DNA from: Wolbachia endosymbiont (group A) of Pogonocherus hispidulus | GTDB taxonomy: Bacteria > Pseudomonadota > Alphaproteobacteria > Rickettsiales > Anaplasmataceae | Length of the DNA: 64,000 nt | Direction of reading: 5' to 3' | Assembly: GCF_964028195.1 (NCBI RefSeq) | Contig: NZ_OZ034750.1 | Location: 124,001 to 188,000 of the forward strand | Shown: in pieces, positions 58,104 through 64,000 of the stretch | How positions within the stretch are numbered: position 1 is the first letter of the stretch | How the letters are laid out: the number at the start of each line of letters is the position of its first letter | The notes under the pieces: generated by a model | What the model was told of the DNA's origin: nothing | The model's database searches: none | The model's input: only the letters and a program-made list of their open reading frames with translations | Position numbers and translations under genes: made by a program

Positions 58104-58144
58104 ATACACATACACTATTGCTATATGCAACAGTGTATGTGTAT
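58104..58144. terminator. strong intergenic hairpin, possible terminator
   Basis: ATACACATACACT pairs perfectly with AGTGTATGTGTAT, with an inner TTGC/GCAA pair. It lies just after the 58163-59029 gene. No T run follows, so a terminator is only a guess. Confidence 0.45.
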
Positions 58145-58162
58145 CGTAATCATTAAACTTTT

Positions 58163-59029
58163 TCAACCTAGACTTTGGCCACTACTCTGTAAACTTTCGA
58201 CATTACTCTGAAGCTGCTGGACATTAGCATTGTCTATAGAAGAAAGAGGAGATTTGTTTTGCACAAAACTTTTAGCAGCTTCAACAACCTTGCTTATACG
58301 AGGTTCTTTTTCTAGCTCTTTTAGGTACTTTGAGAAGATTTCACAACTTTTATCATCCATATGTACTGTTATTGCACCAAAACTTAATGTATGATCTTTT
58401 ATAGAAGATAAAGCCATTTCAAGCTTTTCATCGCCTACCCTAAAGGTCATCTTTAACTTACCTTTCATGTCATGATATTTCCCCTTGTGTAACCGGATTA
58501 TATTTTCTCCTTCTCCAACCCGTAATGCACCATATTCTAACTCCTTAAATTTCGGGAAGTTCATAAATTTTGCAGGAGAGATCACACTTTTTTCTGGACA
58601 TTTTACACAATAAAATTCATTGTCTCTCTCTACTATGATTCCTTCTTTTTCGTCATTTTCAATACTGCTACACACAGCTTGCTCTAGGCTCAATAAGTAG
58701 CTGTTGCGCTTTTCTTCTAGAGCTGAATCTACTGGTATATCGTTACAACATGAATCCAAAATTTCTTTTTTAACATATGTACCCGTTGAAATTAAATTGG
58801 ATATTTTTGAGCAAAGGGAATTTAGCCTACCTTCATTATTTTCTTCGAGATTTAAGTTTTGTTTTTTGATTAGGCTTGCACTTTTTATCAGATAGCCTAT
58901 CAATGATGTTTCTTTTATCGCTTCTTGCTCTTTTTCTTCAGGCATACCGTGCACCAACTTGCCAGGCATGCCAAACATGATTTTTTGCTCATCTGCATGC
59001 TTTATAACTTTTAATAGTTCATCTAACAT
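58163..59029 (-). CDS. lineage-specific protein, unknown function
   Basis: 288 residues, soluble, not recognised. It starts MLDELLKVIKHADEQKIMFG; the middle is beta-rich (YGALRVGEGENIIRLHKG, KMTFRVGDEKLEMALSS). The C-terminal KVVEAAKSFVQNK resembles KVLEAAETFVDSS in the 11349-12185 product, and the tail is Gln/Ser-rich. It is paired with the small gene just upstream (5-base gap), paralleling the two-gene unit at 11069-12185. Confidence 0.72.
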   Translation of the reverse strand: MLDELLKVIKHADEQKIMFGMPGKLVHGMPEEKEQEAIKETSLIGYLIKSASLIKKQNLNLEENNEGRLNSLCSKISNLISTGTYVKKEILDSCCNDIPVDSALEEKRNSYLLSLEQAVCSSIENDEKEGIIVERDNEFYCVKCPEKSVISPAKFMNFPKFKELEYGALRVGEGENIIRLHKGKYHDMKGKLKMTFRVGDEKLEMALSSIKDHTLSFGAITVHMDDKSCEIFSKYLKELEKEPRISKVVEAAKSFVQNKSPLSSIDNANVQQLQSNVESLQSSGQSLG

Positions 59030-59034
59030 TCTTC

Positions 59035-59250
59035 CTATAGTTGATCAGAAAGCACTTGATACTCTTTTTCTATATCTTCTACTTGCTTTAAGATCTTTTC
59101 TCGTTTCTCCTTTTCAGATTTTTGATATATTGTCATGCTTAATTGGAAATCATTTGTTTTTTCTGGACGCTCTATACTTTTATATGAACGCTTTTGTGAC
59201 CCTTGTTCTTCTAATTTTTCATTACCTACACTCTCTATTCGCTCTGGCAT
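59035..59250 (-). CDS. small charged protein, unknown function
   Basis: 71 residues from the ATG at 59250, which has GGAGG at 5-base spacing. Highly charged; the second half is a probable coiled coil (YQKSEKEKREKILKQVEDIE). No signal peptide. First gene of a two-gene unit with 58163-59029. Not recognised. Confidence 0.65.
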   Translation of the reverse strand: MPERIESVGNEKLEEQGSQKRSYKSIERPEKTNDFQLSMTIYQKSEKEKREKILKQVEDIEKEYQVLSDQL

Positions 59251-59381
59251 AACCACCTCCTATTTTACATAATGAAATAAAAAAGTTCTAACTGTAGTAT
59301 GCTTATGTAATCTACGAAGTCAATAGTTAAATTGAAAAATTTTGATTATAATTTACTTTACATAGAAGATGCCCTTGAATT

Positions 59382-60791
59382 ATGCTAAAAATCGCCATAG
59401 TAGGCCTACCAAATGCTGGAAAATCTACCCTATTCAACAGATTAGTGGGAAGAAAAGCAGCGGTGGTCAGCAATATTCCAGGGGTCACACGAGATAGAAG
59501 AGAAGGAATAGGCAGAATTAGCGATTTAGAGTTTAAAGTTATAGATACAGGAGGATGGAACGACCAAACTAATTTTTCACTACAAGTTATTGAACAAATA
59601 GAATTTTCTCTATCCAATTCAAACATCATTTTCTTTCTTGTTGATGCAAAAGTGCAAAATGAGCGAAACAAAGAATTTGCAAAGTGGCTAAAGAGAAAAA
59701 TGAATAAACCTGTAATCCTCATAGCAAATAAATGTGAGAGTCATAAATCCGAAAATGTTGATTATTTGCAGTTTTTTGATTTTCTTGGCCCGGTATACAT
59801 CTCAGCCGAACATAATCTTGGCATGGTTGATCTTTATGATGCATTAGCTGGTGTTATTGAAAATATCAGTGCAAATAGTCCTCCTTTCGGTGTCATTCCA
59901 GTGCTTGACACTGGAATCCAGAAAAAAAATAGTATGGATCCCAGTGTCAAGCACTGGGATGACAATAAGAGCTCTAATGAGTCCGGTAAATTAAGAATTG
60001 CAATCATCGGTCGTCCAAATGTCGGAAAGTCAACTTTTTTAAATGGTTTACTTGCAGAAAACAGACTAATAACAAGTTCAGAGCCAGGCACCACACGTGA
60101 TTCTGTAGATATTGTATATGATCATAATGGGGAGCTAATTACTCTCATTGATACTGCAGGAATCCGCAGAAAGGCGAATGTTATAGATGACTTAGAATCA
60201 AGATTTGTTGAAAAAAGCTTAGAATCAATCAAGCGCTCTCATGTGGTAGTTTTAATGCTAGACTCCCTAGTTGGTATTGAGCAGCAGGATTTATCAATTG
60301 GTGAAGCTGCAATTAAGGGAGGGAAAGGGATTATTGTTGTTTTAAATAAGTGGGATTTAATAGGTAAGGATGACAGAAGTAAGTTAATAAAATTTGTCAA
60401 ACAACAGGAAGTGACTCGGTTATTCTTGGAAGTGCCAACTATAACAGTTTCTGCGTTAAAAGGCATGCGCTGCAGTGATGTAATAGATAAGTGTCTTGAA
60501 GTGAGTGAATCTTTGAACAAGAAAGTCAGCACTGCAAAACTGAATAAGTGGCTAATTGATGCTTTAGATAGGCACTCTCACCCGCTTGTAAAAGGCAAAG
60601 CAGTTAAAATGAAGTATATCGCTCAAATTGGTACTAAACCTCCAGCTTTTTCTTTGATATGTAACATACCTGAAAGTGTTGATGAAAGTTACAAACGCTA
60701 TTTAATTAATGACCTTAGAAAAAATTTCTTTGCTGAAGGCGTGCCAGTCAGATTACTTTTGAAAAAAAATAAAAATCCCTATGCAAAATGA
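59382..60791 (+). CDS. der: ribosome-assembly GTPase Der with palindromic insert
   Basis: 469 residues with two G domains. The first has GLPNAGKST (8-16), DTGGW and NKCE; the second has GRPNVGKST, DTAGI and NKWD; a KH-like domain closes it. Der assists 50S assembly. The linker between G domains contains about 24 residues encoded by the palindromic element 59892-59963 (VIPVLDTGIQKK..VKHWDD). A linker is a plausible tolerant site. It overlaps dsbB by 4 bases. Confidence 0.96.
   Translation: MLKIAIVGLPNAGKSTLFNRLVGRKAAVVSNIPGVTRDRREGIGRISDLEFKVIDTGGWNDQTNFSLQVIEQIEFSLSNSNIIFFLVDAKVQNERNKEFAKWLKRKMNKPVILIANKCESHKSENVDYLQFFDFLGPVYISAEHNLGMVDLYDALAGVIENISANSPPFGVIPVLDTGIQKKNSMDPSVKHWDDNKSSNESGKLRIAIIGRPNVGKSTFLNGLLAENRLITSSEPGTTRDSVDIVYDHNGELITLIDTAGIRRKANVIDDLESRFVEKSLESIKRSHVVVLMLDSLVGIEQQDLSIGEAAIKGGKGIIVVLNKWDLIGKDDRSKLIKFVKQQEVTRLFLEVPTITVSALKGMRCSDVIDKCLEVSESLNKKVSTAKLNKWLIDALDRHSHPLVKGKAVKMKYIAQIGTKPPAFSLICNIPESVDESYKRYLINDLRKNFFAEGVPVRLLLKKNKNPYAK
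59892..59963. repeat. palindromic element inserted in frame in der
   Basis: 72 bp = 24 codons. GTCATTCCAGTGC..CACTGGAATCC and GGATCCCAGTGTC..CACTGGGATGAC hairpins, as in the comEC copy. Confidence 0.87.
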
Positions 60792-61309
60792 ATACTCTGC
60801 TTTATACTTTCAGGGATAATTTACTTAAAGTCGTGTGTAATAACTCCAGAATTCCTACAATCTTTCTGCTATCAAGTGCTTTTGCTCTAATTTTTGCATA
60901 TTTGCTAGAATATTTTTTCAACATGCTGCCATGCAAGTTATGTACATACGAGCGGGTAGTTTACTATGTTGCAGGGTTACTTGCAGTAGTATGCATGCTT
61001 AAAGACAACAAAATTCTAATCTATGCAATGTTTTGCAGCTACCTCATAGGTGCAGTAATATCTTTTTATCATGTAGGTCTTGAACTCCACTTATTTCATG
61101 ATGTTTTAGGTTGTACAGAGCAAGCAAGTGGTAACGTGAGTATAGAAGAGCTCAGAAATAATCTACTAAATCCTAATTACTCTCCATCTTGTGACAGACC
61201 TCATTACGTTCTAGGTGTTTCCTTAGCAACATGGAATTTAATTTATCTCATAGCAGCTCTGTTCGTATCAGGTAAGGTGTATTGTGGAGAAAGAAAGAAA
61301 TCTAAATAA
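60788..61309 (+). CDS. dsbB: DsbB-family disulfide oxidoreductase
   Basis: 173 residues with four membrane helices. The first redox pair is CKLC in LPCKLCTYERVVYY; the second pair, in the loop after helix 3, is one cysteine in DVLGCTEQ and one in SPSCDRP. It passes electrons from DsbA to quinones. A DsbA is encoded at 23583. It overlaps der by 4 bases and coq7 by 26. Confidence 0.92.
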   Translation: MNTLLYTFRDNLLKVVCNNSRIPTIFLLSSAFALIFAYLLEYFFNMLPCKLCTYERVVYYVAGLLAVVCMLKDNKILIYAMFCSYLIGAVISFYHVGLELHLFHDVLGCTEQASGNVSIEELRNNLLNPNYSPSCDRPHYVLGVSLATWNLIYLIAALFVSGKVYCGERKKSK

Positions 61310-61826
61310 TTTAAGGTGCAGCAACAATCAGTTCTTGCAACAGGCAATTAGAGTAAATCATGCTGGGGAATATGGAGCTATTTGCATTTATTCTGGTCAA
61401 AAATTTATTCTTAAAAAATCTTCTATAATCAATGAAATAATTGAAATGGAAGAGCAGGAAAAAAAGCATTTTCACTATTTTAATGAGAAAATCAAGGAGC
61501 AAAAAGTTCGTCCTACTGTTTTGTTGCCAGTTTGGCGTGTTTTAGGAGTGTCGCTTGGTGTTGCAACTGCTATTATGGGCAAAAAAGCTGCTATGGCTTG
61601 CACTGCTGCAGTTGAAGAAGTTATAGGGGAGCACTACAGAGAGCAAGTTTCACATTTAGAAGATGGAGAATTAAAAGAAACTATAAGTAAATTTCGTGAC
61701 GAGGAGTTAGAGCACAGAGATATTGCAATTCAGCACAATGCTGAAAGCGCATTTGGCTACAACATTTTATCCTCATTCATAAAAACAGGCTGCAAAGCTG
61801 CTATTTGCTTGTCTAAGTTAATTTAA
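61284..61826 (+). CDS. coq7: demethoxyubiquinone hydroxylase Coq7
   Basis: 180 residues. Di-iron ligands are in NHAGEYGA, EEQEKKHFHYF, EEVIGEHY and FRDEELEHRDIAIQH. It performs the C6 hydroxylation late in ubiquinone synthesis. The ATG at 61284 lies inside dsbB, so the two are coupled, a sensible pairing because DsbB uses quinone. Confidence 0.95.
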   Translation: MEKERNLNNLRCSNNQFLQQAIRVNHAGEYGAICIYSGQKFILKKSSIINEIIEMEEQEKKHFHYFNEKIKEQKVRPTVLLPVWRVLGVSLGVATAIMGKKAAMACTAAVEEVIGEHYREQVSHLEDGELKETISKFRDEELEHRDIAIQHNAESAFGYNILSSFIKTGCKAAICLSKLI

Positions 61827-61997
61827 CTAAGCAGCTTTCTTAAAGTGTTTTTAATGTTATGATGACAATAGAAACCAGGAAGAAATTCAAGTGTAACAGT
61901 TACTTTATAACTATGTTTACATGTCACCATTATTAATCAATAATTAGCGTTTGTAAATTAACTACATCCAGAGTATAGGTCACAAAGGGGGATAAAA

Positions 61998-64000
61998 GTG
62001 CGTTTTGATTTAGAAGAGGGGGATGCCTCAGGTAAAGACTGTAATAGTGCAAATCATTATATAACAACTGCTAAAGTAAGAGTAAATAGCGAAACAACAG
62101 TTAGTTTACCTACTATATCTTATGTCATTATTGATGAGCCTACTTATCAGCATTTTAAAGTGTTTGATTTTAGGTGTAACACAGTGAAGGTACTAACCAG
62201 TTTATATCAAGGGCTACAATTAAAGCTAGAAAAAGTAGGAGATGACAACAAGTTAGCTTTGGTTACTAACTCAGGTGAATATTACTATTATTACCATGAT
62301 GGCAATGCTATTAATATAGCTACTATTGATCTTATACCTAAGTCCAGCACAAATGGTACACACGTTAGTGTATATGATTATGATACACATTCTATGAAAT
62401 TTAAACCACTTGAAAATAGTAAGGTTTTAATAGATCGAAAAGATGTGATAAGTAGTAAAAATATGAGTCTTATTGGCAATAGACTTGATATACGAATTGG
62501 AGACAATGTTTTTAAAGAATCGCAATTTGAATACAAATTTTATAAGAGCATTGAAATACATAACTTCGCTGGTAGTAAGGTTGGTATGTTGAATAATGTT
62601 GTTCCAATATTCGATCGGAGAGATGATAATTTCAAATTATTTCCTTTTCATGAAATAGAGAGATTGAATGTGAAAAATAGCTATTTCGCAGCAAAAAAGT
62701 TAGGCAGTAATTACGTTGGTTGTATATCAGACGAAAATAGCAAATGTAAGAATTTTTATGGTTTAAAACCTGATTTTGTAGGATATAACTACAGCCATAA
62801 CTCAGATTTATATCCTTATTATTATAACTTAGAAAATTTTGGTAACTTTTTGGAGGTTGATATGAAAGTTGGAGAACTTATAGATTTAGAAAAAGGTTTA
62901 GAAGAAAAGATTAGAATTTTAGAAGATAAAATTAAAAAATTAAACGAAACACAAATGGTAGCAATGCCTGGACCTCCTGGGCCAAGAGGTTTGCCAGGTC
63001 AAAGAGGCGAACTAGGACCACGTGGTCTTGATGGGCTGCCAGGCATACCTGGAGAAAAAGGAGAAGAGGGCCAAGAAGGCGGGTTTTATGCAGTCTCAGA
63101 ACTAACAGGAAAGCCAGGTCCTAAAGGGGATCAAGGTTGGACAGGTCAGAAGGGAGAGCCAGGTCTACAAGGGTATCCAAGTCCCAAAGGGGATCAAGGT
63201 CATCCAGGTCTAAACGGGTTGCCTGGAGAGAAAGGTGACAAGGGTGATCAAGGTTATTTGGGTTACGGCTATCCAAGCCAAAAGGGTGAGCCAGGTGCAC
63301 CAGGACGACCAGGGTTAGATGGACAACCAGGAATAAAAGGTGATCAAGGTATAAAAGGTGAAATTGGTCCTCAGGGTCCGGTAGGTCCGAAAGGCGTTAA
63401 TGGTACGCAAGGTCTTTCAGGTTCTCAAGGTGTGCCGGGTCAAAGAGGTGAGCCAGGTCTTGTAGGTCTTCCAGGTCAAAAAGGTGAGCCAGGTCTTGCA
63501 GGTTCTCGAGGTAATCAAGGTCTTCCAGGCTTGAAAGGACAGAAAGGTACACAAGGTGGTTCAGGTTCTCAAGGTACGCCAGGTCTAAAAGGTGAACTAG
63601 GTCAAGCTGGTAAAGACGGAACCCCGGGTTCTAAAGGAGCAGATGGAGCTCCTGGTAAAGATGGATTGCCAGGAATGCCTGGATCAAAAGGTGACCAAGG
63701 AAATGCAGGTCCAAGAGGCCCTCAAGGAAATAAAGGTGATCAAGGCTTAGTAGGTCCACAAGGTTTCAAGGGAGATAAAGGAGAACAGGGTATACAAGGT
63801 CCTAGAGGTTTCAAGGGCCTCTCTGGTTCAAGAGGCGCAAAGGGTGAACAAGGGCATAGTGGCATGGATGCAAATCCTGAAGAAGTTGCAGATAAGCTAG
63901 TCACTACTAGAGCCACTGGGTTTAAGGAGATGATGCTTAACTTCACTGATTCCAGTGGAAAAATGTTAATGGAAGAACTTGCAGGCAGTTCAAGTCTGCA
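61998..64000 (+). CDS. collagen-like protein with large novel N-terminal region, incomplete at window end
   Basis: One frame from a GTG at 61998 (AGGGGG 6 bases upstream) to the window edge, at least 667 residues. Residues 1-288 are Tyr/Asn-rich, without a signal peptide, and not recognised. Residues 289-320 are a probable coiled coil (EEKIRILEDKIKKL) that could start trimer formation. Residues 325-622 are about 99 Gly-X-Y triplets with short breaks. From 623 a non-collagen domain begins (MDANPEEVADKLVTTRATGF). An internal ATG at 62862 with GGAGG could give a shorter form. Bacterial collagen-like proteins usually form surface trimers; location here is unknown. Confidence 0.93.
   Translation, partial: MRFDLEEGDASGKDCNSANHYITTAKVRVNSETTVSLPTISYVIIDEPTYQHFKVFDFRCNTVKVLTSLYQGLQLKLEKVGDDNKLALVTNSGEYYYYYHDGNAINIATIDLIPKSSTNGTHVSVYDYDTHSMKFKPLENSKVLIDRKDVISSKNMSLIGNRLDIRIGDNVFKESQFEYKFYKSIEIHNFAGSKVGMLNNVVPIFDRRDDNFKLFPFHEIERLNVKNSYFAAKKLGSNYVGCISDENSKCKNFYGLKPDFVGYNYSHNSDLYPYYYNLENFGNFLEVDMKVGELIDLEKGLEEKIRILEDKIKKLNETQMVAMPGPPGPRGLPGQRGELGPRGLDGLPGIPGEKGEEGQEGGFYAVSELTGKPGPKGDQGWTGQKGEPGLQGYPSPKGDQGHPGLNGLPGEKGDKGDQGYLGYGYPSQKGEPGAPGRPGLDGQPGIKGDQGIKGEIGPQGPVGPKGVNGTQGLSGSQGVPGQRGEPGLVGLPGQKGEPGLAGSRGNQGLPGLKGQKGTQGGSGSQGTPGLKGELGQAGKDGTPGSKGADGAPGKDGLPGMPGSKGDQGNAGPRGPQGNKGDQGLVGPQGFKGDKGEQGIQGPRGFKGLSGSRGAKGEQGHSGMDANPEEVADKLVTTRATGFKEMMLNFTDSSGKMLMEELAGSSSL

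Noticed and set aside
63740-63946. Antisense frame within the collagen-like gene
   Set aside because: It is the Pro-rich complement of Gly-X-Y codons, a known artefact of such repeats.

Overview
The window is a 64 kb stretch of an AT-rich, gene-dense alphaproteobacterial genome that reads as Wolbachia (Rickettsiales, Anaplasmataceae), most likely an arthropod-associated strain. Supporting this are the reduced gene set, the dispersed gene order (nuoABC followed by mdh rather than nuoD), many palindromic repeats in gaps and even inside genes, several decayed insertion sequences and a group II intron. The assignment rests on gene content and repeat style recognised by eye, not on a database search.

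Layout. 1-1588: 5' part of mnmG (minus). 1589-4395: a promoter-bearing ~450-bp dispersed repeat, an IS5-type element, a SWIM zinc-finger gene and a MITE-like element. 4396-8300: tyrS, rsfS, then a forward operon of P-loop ATPase, rppH and tatD. 8275-12185: a minus-strand run of two lineage-specific genes, a HIT protein, nuoA, nuoB, nuoC and mdh. 12370-17861: murF, a complex-I-type epimerase, tRNA-Arg, then rpmF-plsX-fabH. 18283-20896: an accessory patch of IS110, IS5 and nested IS remnants that has truncated a membrane-protein gene. 20881-24278: folC, mlaC, a probable 6S RNA, a Coq10/RatA-like gene and dsbA. 24328-26530: a decayed IS4 element with intact ends and another repeat cluster. 26559-35327: an unknown gene, grxC, ribF-lspA-M16 protease pair, purN, mrpE, smpB, lgt. 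36279-44024: radA, ftsY, iscU-iscA-hscB-hscA, lepB, pgk. 44083-46758: an EndoU-like secreted nuclease gene split by a group II intron. 46855-52319: dgkA, rluD, two lineage-specific genes, comEC, initiator tRNA. 53258-61826: orphan phage-type terminase, pdxH-mutM, tRNA-Thr, pccB, two more lineage-specific genes, der-dsbB-coq7. 61998-end: a collagen-like protein running off the window.

How it works together. Most genes are housekeeping: translation (tyrS, tRNAs, smpB, rsfS, rpmF), respiration and quinones (nuo, coq7, coq10-like, mdh), Fe-S assembly (isc), envelope and secretion (lspA, lgt, lepB, ftsY, mlaC, dsbA, dsbB, murF), cofactors (ribF, folC, pdxH) and DNA repair (radA, mutM). DsbA/DsbB and the two signal peptidases fit an endosymbiont that still exports cysteine-containing proteins.

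The most unusual content is (i) the collagen-like protein with a large novel N-terminal region, (ii) the EndoU-like gene interrupted in the sense orientation by a group II intron whose removal would restore one frame, (iii) five copies of a ~450-bp structured repeat, each opening with a near-consensus sigma70 promoter with exactly 17-bp spacing, (iv) palindromic elements inserted in frame in hscA, der and comEC, and (v) an HscB whose J-domain has lost the HPD motif.
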